In this document: piece after piece, positions 9,304 through 17,372 of the stretch
How positions within the stretch are numbered: the first letter of the stretch is position 1
How the letters are laid out: every line of letters starts with the position of its first letter
NCBI RefSeq assembly: GCF_000974765.1
Contig: NZ_BBWU01000001.1
Location: 62,001 to 126,000, forward strand
DNA from: Sphingomonas changbaiensis NBRC 104936
Lineage (GTDB): Bacteria; Pseudomonadota; Alphaproteobacteria; Sphingomonadales; Sphingomonadaceae
Direction: 5' to 3'
Length of the DNA: 64,000 nt
Program-made: the position numbers and the translations under genes
Notes under the pieces: generated by a model
The model's database searches: none
The model's input: the letters and a program-made list of their open reading frames with translations, nothing else
Told to the model about the DNA's origin: nothing

Positions 9304-9702
9304 TCAATCAATCGTCGAACGTCGGAACGGCAGTAGGGAACGAAGTTTGTCGTCGCGGAGCCAGAGGCCAGCCCACGCGGCCACACCGATCAGCAGATTC
9401 TCACCAACGTCCCAGAGACTCCCATTGACCCTGATGTGCACGAACGCTGCGCCCCCGAGAAATCCGGTAAGCAAGATGGCGCCGAGCACCGATGTCCGTG
9501 GAAGTGCATAGATAAGCGTGGAGAGAAGGCCGGCCATGCCGATCAGCAGGACGACGTTCGCTGGAATACCCAGTCCCGCGTTCGCCTTGACCGCCCAAGA
9601 CGCCTGCTGGAGGTCCGGGAAGAGGTCGCGAAGCATGAAAAGGCTCACGGCAATGGTGATTGCCCATCCCGCCACAACTGAGGATTTGAATCGACTTTCC
9701 AT
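9304..9702 (-). CDS. DoxX-like small membrane protein
   Basis: 132 residues from the ATG giving MESRFKSSVVAGW. Four hydrophobic segments can be seen: the N-terminal WAITIAVSLFML, PANVVLLIGMAGLLSTLIYA, VLGAILLTGFLGGAAFVHI, and LLIGVAAWAGLWLR. The ANVVLLIG and LTGFLGGAAFVH blocks resemble the DoxX-like (PF13564) family of four-helix inner-membrane proteins. Function is unknown; members often neighbour YCII/SRPBCC/sigma factor genes, and here the YCII gene follows directly. Confidence 0.72.
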   Translation of the reverse strand: MESRFKSSVVAGWAITIAVSLFMLRDLFPDLQQASWAVKANAGLGIPANVVLLIGMAGLLSTLIYALPRTSVLGAILLTGFLGGAAFVHIRVNGSLWDVGENLLIGVAAWAGLWLRDDKLRSLLPFRRSTID

Positions 9703-9766
9703 CGGCACACCCCATTCGCGAATACAGTAACCGTTGCGCCTCATGGCGATTTTCGGCCTGTCGATC

Positions 9767-10498
9767 TCAATAGCTCGGCAGCGGCAGTTCCTCGGTCGCT
9801 TTGGCGAGCTTGGTGTGCCACTGGTGCGAAAGCTCCAGGAAATAATCGTCGGACTCTTCGATCCGGATGTTGATGCGGGCCTCGCCGGCATTTGCGTCGG
9901 CAACCATCAGGTCGATCGGCAGCCCGACCGCGAGGTTGGCGCGCATCGTCGCGTCGAAGCTGATCAGGCCGATCTTCAGCGCGTGGTTCATCGGCGTGTC
10001 GTAGTTCAGGGCACGGTCGAGGATCGGCTTGCCGTATTTCAGCTCGCCGATCTGCAGATACGGCGTGTCGGCCGCGCACTCGATGATGTTGCCGGCCGAA
10101 TAGACGAGGAAAAGGCGCGACGGCTCGCCGTTGATCGAGCCGCCGACGATCAGGGTCGCATCGAAGTTGATCCCCGGCTGCGCCAGGTCCTGCATGCTGT
10201 CGCGCTCCGCCCGCAACGCGCGTCCGGCCGCATGGGCCGCGTCATAGATGGTGGTGAAGCTGTTCCAGGTCTCGAGCTTTTTCGTATCCGGGTTCAGCAC
10301 GCCTTTCAACACGCGCTGCACCGCGCCTTGCGTTGTCGACAGGCTGCCGGCGGAGGCGACCGCGATCAGCCGCTTGCCGTCGTTCCCGTACAGCCGGAGC
10401 TTGCGATAGGTGGAGATGTTGTCGACGCCCGCGTTGGTGCGCGTGTCCGCCATCAGGATCAGGCCTTCGCGGATCAGCATCCCGATACAATAGGTCAT
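9767..10498 (-). CDS. Anbu (ancestral beta subunit) proteasome-like peptidase
   Basis: 243 residues beginning MTYCIGMLIREGLILMADTR, the Anbu/HslV-type N-terminus in which the residue after Met (Thr2) would be the Ntn nucleophile after Met removal. The following NAGVDNISTYRKL and LIAVASAGSLSTTQ blocks are family-typical. Anbu is a bacterial relative of proteasome beta subunits and HslV; published structures show open-ring or helical assemblies, and its physiological substrate is not settled. It is the last gene of a four-gene minus-strand operon with transglutaminase, alpha-E and ATP-grasp proteins. Established comparative-genomic work predicts that this set makes and processes a peptide or isopeptide tag. 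Confidence 0.9.
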   Translation of the reverse strand: MTYCIGMLIREGLILMADTRTNAGVDNISTYRKLRLYGNDGKRLIAVASAGSLSTTQGAVQRVLKGVLNPDTKKLETWNSFTTIYDAAHAAGRALRAERDSMQDLAQPGINFDATLIVGGSINGEPSRLFLVYSAGNIIECAADTPYLQIGELKYGKPILDRALNYDTPMNHALKIGLISFDATMRANLAVGLPIDLMVADANAGEARINIRIEESDDYFLELSHQWHTKLAKATEELPLPSY

Positions 10499-10511
10499 CC
10501 CGCTTATCCCC

Positions 10512-11324
10512 TCAGTTCTGACCCTGCCGTGCCGCCTCGGCGGCCTGGACATGGACGTGCATCGTCTCCGTGCCGCCGCCCCGGCGGGCGCCGCGGACGG
10601 GCGCGGCGTCGAGATAATCGAGTCCGATGGCCACGCGCAAATAGGCATCGGTGGTGCAGATGCCGTTCGCCGGATCGAACGCGACCCAGCCGAGATCCGG
10701 CACCAGCGCCTCGGCCCAGGCGTGCGCGGCTTCCTGCGCCGGATCGCTGTCCCGCGCGAGGTGGCCGGAGACGTAGCGCGCGGGAATCTCGAGCGTCCGG
10801 GCGGCGGCGACGAAGATATGCGCGAAGTCCTGGCAGACGCCGCTCTTGCCGGCGAAAGCCTCGGCGGCGGGCGTGGCGGCGTCGGTTTCGGTCGTGTCGA
10901 AATCCATATGGTCGTGCACCGCGCGGTTGAGCGCGTGCAAGGTCGCGAGCACGTCCGCCGTGCGGCAGCCGCGCGCCATGTCGACGATCGCGGAGTCGGC
11001 GCGGCTGAGCTCGGTCGAGCGCAAATAGACCAGCGGCGGCAGGGTCTCGGGGCCGCGATAGACGCCGTCGGCCTCCGAAACATCCGCCTCACCGGACACA
11101 ATGACGGTCAGGTGGGTGAGCGGCGCGTCGGCATAGAACATCGTCACCCTGTTGCCGAACGCATCGATCCCTTCGCGCATCAGCCCGTTCACGTCGGTGT
11201 CGACCCGCCAGTTCCGGATATATTGCGCATCATGGTCGCGCGGGGTCAGCCGCAGCGCCTGGACGACGTTCGCGGCCGGCAGCGTGTACGAATAGGTCGT
11301 GCAGTGATCGACGAGGATGCGCAT
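10512..11324 (-). CDS. Transglutaminase-like protease/ligase of the Anbu operon
   Basis: 270 residues. An N-terminal beta-rich domain (about 1-130) starts MRILVDHCTTYSYTLPAANV, followed by a transglutaminase core with the full catalytic triad: Cys in KSGVCQDFAHIF, His in EAAHAWAEALVPD and Asp in WVAFDPANG. The fold can hydrolyse or form isopeptide bonds. The ATG shares its A with the TGA of the alpha-E gene (TGATG, 1-base overlap), showing tight coupling. The Anbu gene follows after 13 bases. The conserved operon partner role is established; its substrate is unknown. Confidence 0.9.
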   Translation of the reverse strand: MRILVDHCTTYSYTLPAANVVQALRLTPRDHDAQYIRNWRVDTDVNGLMREGIDAFGNRVTMFYADAPLTHLTVIVSGEADVSEADGVYRGPETLPPLVYLRSTELSRADSAIVDMARGCRTADVLATLHALNRAVHDHMDFDTTETDAATPAAEAFAGKSGVCQDFAHIFVAAARTLEIPARYVSGHLARDSDPAQEAAHAWAEALVPDLGWVAFDPANGICTTDAYLRVAIGLDYLDAAPVRGARRGGGTETMHVHVQAAEAARQGQN

Positions 11325-12265
11325 CAGAACAGATATTGCTCCTGGATTGCGAAGCCGACGGCGTTGTTCTCGGCAATGAACTCGCCGATGAATTCGTGCA
11401 GGCCGGAGGCGAAGATGGCGGTCATGTCGCCTTGGGCGAGCCGGGCGGAGAGGGCGACGGCCTGGCGGTGCGCTGGCCCGCGCTTGCCCGTCGAGCGGGC
11501 GAGATTGTCGAGATAGCGGACCAGGTCGCTCGCGCAGGCGGAGAGCGAGCGCGGCATGCGGCGGTTGAGGATCAGCAGGTCGGCGACCAGCCACGGCTTG
11601 ATGCTGTCCAGATAGACATGGCGATAGGCGGTCAGCGCCGAAACCGTCCGCAGGATCGTGGTCCACTGGAAATAGTCGAGGCTGCCGCCGACCGGCTCGT
11701 CGCGGGGCAGCAGCAGATGGTATTTGACGTCGAGCAGCCGCGCGGTGTTGTCGGCGCGTTCAAGCGCGGCGCCGAGGCGGAGGAACCAATAGGATTTCTC
11801 GCGCAGCATCGTGCGATGGGTGGCGCCGTCGAACAGCAGCGCGGAGCTCTTCACATGGTCGACAAGCCGGGTCAGGGCCGCCCGCGATTCCAGCGTCGTG
11901 CCGAAGCGCTGGATTTCGAGCCAGGCGGTGTTGATCGCTTCCCATACCTCGGAGGTCAGCGCAGTGCGCACGGCGCGGGCATTGTGGCGGGCGCGTTCGA
12001 TGCAGCAGCGCATGGACGAAGGGTTGTCGGGATCGAGCGCGAGGAACGCGGTCGCGCTGCGCTCGGTCAGCTCGGCATGGCGTTCGGTATAGAGCGGCTC
12101 GATGCCCGCCGCGGCGAGCGCGCTGGTCCATGCGCCGACCGCGCCGCCATAGCTGGAGGGGAGGGCTGCCAAGCGCAGGGTCGCGTCGACCAGGCGCGAG
12201 ATGAAGTCGGCGCGCTCCACATAGCGCCCGGTCCAGAACAAGTCGCCTGCGGTGCGGGAGAGCAT
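11324..12265 (-). CDS. Alpha-E domain protein (DUF403)
   Basis: 313 residues from the ATG that gives MLSRTAGDLFWTGRYVERAD, the standard start of alpha-E (DUF403) proteins; an in-frame extension to 12373 is Arg/Ala-rich and unlike the family. The protein is all-helical, with family blocks LREKSYWFLRLGAALERADN and TAYRHVYLDSIKPWLVADLL. Alpha-E proteins nearly always accompany circularly permuted ATP-grasp and transglutaminase genes; their biochemical role is not established. About 111 bases separate it from the upstream ATP-grasp gene, while it overlaps the transglutaminase gene by one base. Confidence 0.88.
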   Translation of the reverse strand: MLSRTAGDLFWTGRYVERADFISRLVDATLRLAALPSSYGGAVGAWTSALAAAGIEPLYTERHAELTERSATAFLALDPDNPSSMRCCIERARHNARAVRTALTSEVWEAINTAWLEIQRFGTTLESRAALTRLVDHVKSSALLFDGATHRTMLREKSYWFLRLGAALERADNTARLLDVKYHLLLPRDEPVGGSLDYFQWTTILRTVSALTAYRHVYLDSIKPWLVADLLILNRRMPRSLSACASDLVRYLDNLARSTGKRGPAHRQAVALSARLAQGDMTAIFASGLHEFIGEFIAENNAVGFAIQEQYLF

Positions 12266-12376
12266 TAGCCGCAGCCCGGCGAGGGCGCGCGCCCGCGCCC
12301 CGACCCGGGCAAGGCCGGCCGGCGGGCGCTGGCGCCCGACCGACGGCGCGGCTTCGCCGCGACGGCTACGCACCGC

Positions 12377-13789
12377 CTACCCATCCAGAACCCACGTATC
12401 CTTGGTGCCGCCGCCCTGGCTGGAATTCACCACCAGCGATCCTTCCTTGAGCGCGACCCGCGTCAGCCCGCCGGGCACGATCCGCACACCCTGAGCGCCG
12501 GTCAGCACGAACGGGCGGAGGTCGACATGGCGCGGCGCGATGCCTTGCTCGACCAGCGTCGGGCAGGTGGAGAGCGCCAGCGTCGGCTGGGCGACGAAGC
12601 CGTCCGGGTGCGCGCGGAGCTTGGCGGCGAACTCCGCGATCTGGCCTTTGCTCGCATGCGGCCCGATCAGCATGCCGTAGCCGCCCGAGCCGTCCACCTG
12701 CTTCACCACCAGCTCGGGCAGGTGCTCGAGCACATAGGCGAGCGCCTCGGGTTCGCGGCAGCGCCAGGTCGGCACATTCTCCAGGATCGCGTCCTCGCCC
12801 GAATAGAAGCGGACGATGTCCGGCATGTAGCTGTAGACGGCCTTGTCGTCGGCGATGCCGGTGCCGACCGCGTTGGCGATCGTCAGGTTGCCGGTCGCAA
12901 AGGCGCTCATCAGCGCCGGCACGCCCAGCGCCGAATCGGGGCGGAAGACGAGCGGGTCGAGGAAAGCGTCGTCGACGCGGCGATACAGCACGTCGATCCG
13001 CTGCGGCCCGTCGGTCGTGCGCATATAGAGCACGTCGCCTTGGACGAGCAGGTCGCTTCCCTCAACCAGCTCCACGCCCATTTTGTCGGCCAGGAAACTG
13101 TGTTCGTAATAGGCCGAGTTGTGAAAGCCGGGGGTCAGCACGGCCACGGTCGGCTCGCCGCGGCAGCGAGGCGGGGCGACCGATTGCAAGGTGCTGAGCA
13201 GCAGCTCGGGATAGGTCTCGACCGGGGCGATGCGGTGGCGATCGGTCAGTTCCGGCAGAAGCCGCAGCATGACCTCGCGATTCTCGAGCATGTAGGAAAC
13301 GCCCGAAGGCGTCCGCGCATTGTCTTCGAGAACGGAGAACTTATCGGGCCCGGTGCGGACGATGTCGATGCCGGCGACGTGTGTGTAGATGCCGTGCGGC
13401 GGCGTGCGGCCGATGGCGGGAAGGCAGAATTGCGGGTTCCGGAGCACCAGCTCTTCAGGGATGATCCCGGCCTTGATGATCTCTCGCGGCCCATAAACGT
13501 CCCGCAGGAAGGCATTCAGCGCGTTCACCCGCTGGACCAGCCCGCGCTCCAGCCCGGCCCATTCTTCGGCCGATAAAATGCGGGGGATGATATCGAACGG
13601 GATCAGCCGCTCGTCGGCCTGCGCATCGCCATAGACCGCGAACGTGATCCCGATCCGCCGGAAGAACAGCTCGGCCTGGGCGCGACGGGTCTGGAGATAG
13701 CTGTCCGGCGTTTCGTCGAGCCAGGCGCTGAGCGCGGCATAGGCCTGCCGCGGCTCCTTGCCCATTTCGTCGAACGCCTGGGCTCTCAC
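12377..13789 (-). CDS. Circularly permuted ATP-grasp peptide ligase (DUF404/407)
   Basis: 470 residues. Blocks such as RRIGITFAVYGDAQADERLIP, LRDVYGPREIIKAGIIP, HVAGIDIVRTGPDKFSVLED and ELVVKQVDGSGGYGMLIGP are those of type 2 circularly permuted ATP-grasp enzymes (COG2308). They are predicted amidoligases that add amino acids to a carboxylate using ATP. It is the promoter-proximal gene of the operon ATP-grasp, alpha-E, transglutaminase, Anbu. Length matches the family. The ATG at 13789 is preceded by about 114 bases separating it from the PEP-CTERM gene terminator. Confidence 0.9.
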   Translation of the reverse strand: MRAQAFDEMGKEPRQAYAALSAWLDETPDSYLQTRRAQAELFFRRIGITFAVYGDAQADERLIPFDIIPRILSAEEWAGLERGLVQRVNALNAFLRDVYGPREIIKAGIIPEELVLRNPQFCLPAIGRTPPHGIYTHVAGIDIVRTGPDKFSVLEDNARTPSGVSYMLENREVMLRLLPELTDRHRIAPVETYPELLLSTLQSVAPPRCRGEPTVAVLTPGFHNSAYYEHSFLADKMGVELVEGSDLLVQGDVLYMRTTDGPQRIDVLYRRVDDAFLDPLVFRPDSALGVPALMSAFATGNLTIANAVGTGIADDKAVYSYMPDIVRFYSGEDAILENVPTWRCREPEALAYVLEHLPELVVKQVDGSGGYGMLIGPHASKGQIAEFAAKLRAHPDGFVAQPTLALSTCPTLVEQGIAPRHVDLRPFVLTGAQGVRIVPGGLTRVALKEGSLVVNSSQGGGTKDTWVLDG

Positions 13790-13845
13790 CCCCCTCGTCC
13801 CCCTTCGGGCAGAGCTTGAGCGGCATCAGGTCGGATCGCAAGCGC

Positions 13846-13880
13846 AAAAGTAAACGCCGCCGCCCGGACAGGGCAGCGGC
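13846..13880 (-). terminator. Rho-independent terminator of the PEP-CTERM gene
   Basis: Read on the minus strand, a 10-bp stem GCCGCTGCCC/GGGCGGCGGC (one G-U pair) with the 5-base loop TGTCC is followed by GTTTACTTTT. It lies 24 bases after the stop of the PEP-CTERM gene and separates it from the Anbu operon. Confidence 0.75.
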
Positions 13881-13903
13881 GCAACCTCACCCCTTTCGGT
13901 GAA

Positions 13904-14521
13904 TCAGGCAGTCACCCGAAGGACGCGCTTGCGCCGGCGCATGGAGAGCCCCATCACGCCGAAGCCGCCGAGCATCATCGCCCAGGTTGCAGGCTCCGGA
14001 ACCGCCGCGGGGAACGGGACCGTGACCTGTCCGAGCGTGTAGACCGCGGTGTTGGAACCGCCGGGCACGCCATCCGGGTTGTTCTTGGTCGACCGGGTAA
14101 AGAATGCGTCCTGGCTCATTCCGCCATAAATGGAGCGTGCGCCCAGGCCGTCGAAGTCGAACGGCGAAAACGGACCGCCAGTATTGCGGAAATCCGGTCC
14201 CACATAAGTGAAGACCAGGTTTGTGAGCGTCGGATTGTCATCGAACCCCGGCGTCACAAGTCCCGACGGCGAAACCAATTCTGTCGTCGCAACAAGATCG
14301 GCGCTCGGCGTGAAGATCGATCCGGGGATATAGCCCAGGAAGTCGTAGATGATCAGCCGATCACCGCTCCGAACGCCTTCATCCGGCCCCAATGTGCCCT
14401 GATAGGTGAAAGTGAAATCGTGCGAGCCGTTCGTGGTAATGTTTTCCAGCGTCAGGACTGTCGCACTGGCCGGACCGGTCAACGATACGGCCGCTACTGC
14501 AGCCAAAAGCCACTTCTTCAT
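13904..14521 (-). CDS. PEP-CTERM (PEPxxWA type) secreted protein
   Basis: 205 residues. A signal peptide (MKKWLLAAVAAVSLTGPASA) starts the protein and a sorting signal ends it: VPEPATWAMMLGGFGVMG, a hydrophobic helix, then the basic tail RRRK. This tripartite C-terminus is recognised by exosortase, which would process and export the protein; no exosortase gene is in the window. The middle region is low in Cys and Lys and rich in Gly/Thr/Phe with no domain I recognise. It is a single-gene unit with its own terminator. Such proteins usually act at the cell surface or in the exopolysaccharide matrix. Confidence 0.88.
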   Translation of the reverse strand: MKKWLLAAVAAVSLTGPASATVLTLENITTNGSHDFTFTYQGTLGPDEGVRSGDRLIIYDFLGYIPGSIFTPSADLVATTELVSPSGLVTPGFDDNPTLTNLVFTYVGPDFRNTGGPFSPFDFDGLGARSIYGGMSQDAFFTRSTKNNPDGVPGGSNTAVYTLGQVTVPFPAAVPEPATWAMMLGGFGVMGLSMRRRKRVLRVTA

Positions 14522-14708
14522 ACGCGAGGCTCCCTTTCTTGCGGCCCTGTTAGCGGCATCCCTGTCGGACCTTCGCTACGCATACAGAACGGATCAGTAC
14601 CGTTCCGGTTCATTTCTCATTCACTGTTTTTTCACCAACTTATGATGAGATTTTTTGACGTGGTTGCAGACCGTTGACCCCGGCGCCGAAGCTCTCCAAG
14701 GCGCGAGC

Positions 14709-15710
14709 ATGCGGTTCTTTTCCGACAACGCCGCCGCGGCGCATCCCGCGGTGCTGGAGGCCCTCGGCGCCGCCAACACGCTCGACACCGCCTATGACGG
14801 CGATGTCTGGTCGAAGCGGCTGGACGGCGCCTTTTCCGAGCTGTTTGAGCGGGAGGTGCGGGCGCTCTGGATCGCGACCGGGACAGCGGCCAACTCGCTG
14901 GCGCTTGCGTCGCTGTGCCCGCCGTTCGGCGGCATCGTCTGCCACAGCGAGGCGCACATCAATGTCGACGAATGCGGCGCGCCGGAATTCTTCACCCACG
15001 GCGCCAAGCTGCTGCTGGCCGATGGCGAAGGCGCGAAGCTGTCGCCCGAGGCGGTCGAAGAGGTGTGCGCCGGAATCCGCAACGATGTGCATCAGGTTCA
15101 GCCCCGCGCGCTGTCGATCACCAACGCCACCGAATATGGCCGGGTCTACACGCCGGACGAGGTGGCAGCGCTGGGCGATGTCGCCAAGCGCCGCGGGCTC
15201 GGCTTCCACATGGACGGCGCACGCTTCGCCAACGCGGTCGCCCATCTCGATTGCTCGCCGGCCGATCTGACCTGGCGCGGCGGCGTCGACGCGCTGAGCT
15301 TCGGCTTCGTCAAGAATGGCGGCATGAGCGCCGAGGCGCTGGTCTTCTTCCGGCCGGAGCTGGTGGACGCGACGCTCTACCGCCGCAAGCGCGCGGGGCA
15401 GCTCTTTTCCAAGGGCCGTTTTCTCGCCGCGCAGATCCTCGCGATGCTCAAGAATGACTTGTGGCTCGACAATGCGCGCGCGGCCAATCGCGGCGCGGCG
15501 ATGCTGGGCCAGGCAGCGGGCTCGCGCCTGGTTCATCCGGTCGAGGCGAACGAGGTCTTTCTGCGCGTGACCGCGGACGAGGCGGCGAAGCTCCGCGGGC
15601 TGGGCTTCGATTTCTATGATTGGGGGCCGGGCGAAGCGCGGCTGGTGATCAGCTGGGATCAGGACGAAGCGGCGATCCGGCCGCTCGCCGACGCCATCGC
15701 CGCGCTGTGA
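14709..15710 (+). CDS. Threonine aldolase / beta-eliminating lyase family PLP enzyme
   Basis: 333 residues from the ATG giving MRFFSDNAAAAHPAVLEAL, the usual opening (FxSDN) of low-specificity L-threonine aldolases; the frame is open 18 codons further up but without family similarity. PLP-binding features are HMDGARFANAV (Asp for the pyridine nitrogen) and SFGFVKNGGMSAEAL, where the Lys should form the Schiff base. Expected reaction: retro-aldol cleavage of L-threonine or allo-threonine to glycine and acetaldehyde. The 3' neighbour, an EamA exporter 13 bases downstream, may export an amino acid or related product. Confidence 0.85.
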   Translation: MRFFSDNAAAAHPAVLEALGAANTLDTAYDGDVWSKRLDGAFSELFEREVRALWIATGTAANSLALASLCPPFGGIVCHSEAHINVDECGAPEFFTHGAKLLLADGEGAKLSPEAVEEVCAGIRNDVHQVQPRALSITNATEYGRVYTPDEVAALGDVAKRRGLGFHMDGARFANAVAHLDCSPADLTWRGGVDALSFGFVKNGGMSAEALVFFRPELVDATLYRRKRAGQLFSKGRFLAAQILAMLKNDLWLDNARAANRGAAMLGQAAGSRLVHPVEANEVFLRVTADEAAKLRGLGFDFYDWGPGEARLVISWDQDEAAIRPLADAIAAL

Positions 15711-15723
15711 GCAAAGCCGAGCG

Positions 15724-16641
15724 ATGAGCGAGGCTCCGCTGCCCGGGCGCGTGCGCGCGCACGTGCTGGTGCCGTTCATCATCATCACCATGATCTGGGG
15801 ATCGACGTGGCTGGTGATCCGCGACCAGCTGGGCGTCGTGCCGCCGAGCTGGTCGGTCACCTACCGCTTTCTGACCGCCTTCGCCGCAATGATCGTCTAT
15901 GCGCTCGTCACCCGCACGCCGCTGCGCATCGCACGAGGCGACTGGCCGCTGGTGCTGCTGGTCGGGGTGGCGCAGTTCGTGCTGAACTTCAACCTGGTCT
16001 ATCGTGCCGAAGGCTATATCGCGTCGGGGCTGGTCGCCGTCGTGTTTGCGCTGCTGTTGGTCCCCAATGCCGTGCTGGCCCGCATCTTCCTGAAGCAGGG
16101 TCTGTCGCGGCCGTTCCTGTACGGATCGCTGGTCGCCCTGTTCGGCATCGCCCTGCTGTTCGCGCACGAGCTGAAGCTCGACGGCGCCGATAATGGCGCG
16201 GTGTTCAGGGGCATCGGCCTGACATTGCTGGCGGTCATGTGCGCGTCGGTCGCCAATGTCGTGCAGGGAACGGAGCGGGCGCGCAGCCTGCCGGTCGCCA
16301 CCCTGGTCGCCTGGAGCATGGCGATCGGCGCTCTCGCCGATGGCGCGATAGCCTGGGTGACGACGGGGCCGCCGGTCTTCGATCCGCGGCCGGGCTACAT
16401 CGCCGGCGTGCTGTACCTTGGCCTTGCCGCCTCGGCGGTCTCGTTCCTGCTCTACTACCGCATCATTCGTGAAATCGGGGCGGCGCGCGCGGCCTATTCG
16501 AGCGTGCTGATCCCGATCCTGGCGATGGGCTTTTCGACCGCGTTCGAGGGCTATCGCTGGTCGGTGACGGCGGCGCTCGGCGGCGCGCTGACGCTTGCGG
16601 GGCTGGTCGTCGCGCTCAGCGCCCGCAAGCCTTCGCGATAG
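15724..16641 (+). CDS. EamA/DMT family transporter
   Basis: 305 residues with ten hydrophobic segments in two similar halves, typical of the drug/metabolite transporter superfamily. TM1 carries the EamA-like IIITMIWGSTWLVIRDQLG and the second repeat contains GIGLTLLAVMCASVANVVQG. It is probably an inner-membrane exporter of a small metabolite or amino acid; the substrate cannot be read. It sits 13 bases after the threonine aldolase-like gene and is likely co-transcribed. Its last 91 bases overlap, in antisense, the 3' end of the epimerase gene on the minus strand. Confidence 0.85.
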   Translation: MSEAPLPGRVRAHVLVPFIIITMIWGSTWLVIRDQLGVVPPSWSVTYRFLTAFAAMIVYALVTRTPLRIARGDWPLVLLVGVAQFVLNFNLVYRAEGYIASGLVAVVFALLLVPNAVLARIFLKQGLSRPFLYGSLVALFGIALLFAHELKLDGADNGAVFRGIGLTLLAVMCASVANVVQGTERARSLPVATLVAWSMAIGALADGAIAWVTTGPPVFDPRPGYIAGVLYLGLAASAVSFLLYYRIIREIGAARAAYSSVLIPILAMGFSTAFEGYRWSVTAALGGALTLAGLVVALSARKPSR

Positions 16642-17372
16642 GACGGATAGAGCGGCCGCCAGCCGAGCAGCCGCTTCGCGCGACCATTCGCGATACGCCG
16701 GTTCTCGGCATAGAAGCCGCGCGCGGCCGGGGGCAGGCTGTCCAGCGGCACGACCGGCGGCAGCGGTGCGCCGAGCAGCCGCGCGGCATAGGCGGTGACT
16801 TCATCCTGGGGCGCCGGCTCGTCATCGGCGATGTTGTAGGCGCCGGGCGGCGCGTCGAAAGCGGCGATCACCGCCGCCACGATATCGTCGACATGAATGC
16901 GGCTGAACACCTGGCCGGGACGGTCGACACGGTACGCGGCTCCACTCGCGACGCGGTTGAGCGGCGACCGGCCGGGACCGTAAATGCCGGGCAGGCGGAA
17001 CACATGCGCGCCGAGGCTGAGCCAGTCGCGATCGGCCGCCGCTCGGGCGCTGCGCCGGCCGAGCCCGACAGGCGCACTCTCGTCCACCCACGCGCCGCCG
17101 GTATCGCCATACACGCCGGTCGACGACAGATGGCCGATCCAGCGCGGTGCGCGGACGAGGGCCGGACGACAACGGCGGAGTACAGGGTCGCCGGCGTCCT
17201 CGTCGGGCGGCACAGTCGAAAGAATGTGCGTCGCCCGCACAGCCTCCTCGAAAAGAGGGACAGTCCCTATTTTTTCGCGGCCGATCCGCGCCACTGTCCA
17301 GCCGCGCGCTTCGACCGCGGCCGCCAGTCGCTCGCCGGTATAGCCGGGGCCGAAGAGGAGCAGCCGGCTCAA
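16551..17372 (-). CDS. NAD(P)-dependent epimerase/dehydratase-like SDR
   Basis: 273 residues starting LSRLLLFGPGYTGERLAAA (TTG), a Rossmann GxGxxG variant (GPGYTG). It continues as an extended/atypical SDR: STGVYGD, the substrate-site region RLPGIYGPGRSPLNRV, SRIHVDDIV and GAYNIADDEPAP. It resembles YeeZ-like SDRs; substrate unknown. The TTG overlaps the M48 protease stop as TTGA, so translation is coupled. Residues 33-41 (KIGTVPLFE) are encoded by a palindromic repeat (17251-17275), an apparent in-frame acquisition. The C-terminal about 30 codons overlap the EamA gene in antisense, and this tail (Ser/Ala-rich) is not obviously part of the fold. Confidence 0.8.
   Translation of the reverse strand: MSRLLLFGPGYTGERLAAAVEARGWTVARIGREKIGTVPLFEEAVRATHILSTVPPDEDAGDPVLRRCRPALVRAPRWIGHLSSTGVYGDTGGAWVDESAPVGLGRRSARAAADRDWLSLGAHVFRLPGIYGPGRSPLNRVASGAAYRVDRPGQVFSRIHVDDIVAAVIAAFDAPPGAYNIADDEPAPQDEVTAYAARLLGAPLPPVVPLDSLPPAARGFYAENRRIANGRAKRLLGWRPLYPSYREGLRALSATTSPASVSAPPSAAVTDQR
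17251..17275. repeat. AGGGACAGTCCCT palindrome inside the epimerase gene
   Basis: The core AGGGACAGTCCCT, flanked by A- and T-runs, matches each arm of the larger inverted repeat at 28137-28186. Here it is translated on the minus strand as KIGTVPLF without breaking the frame. Confidence 0.72.
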
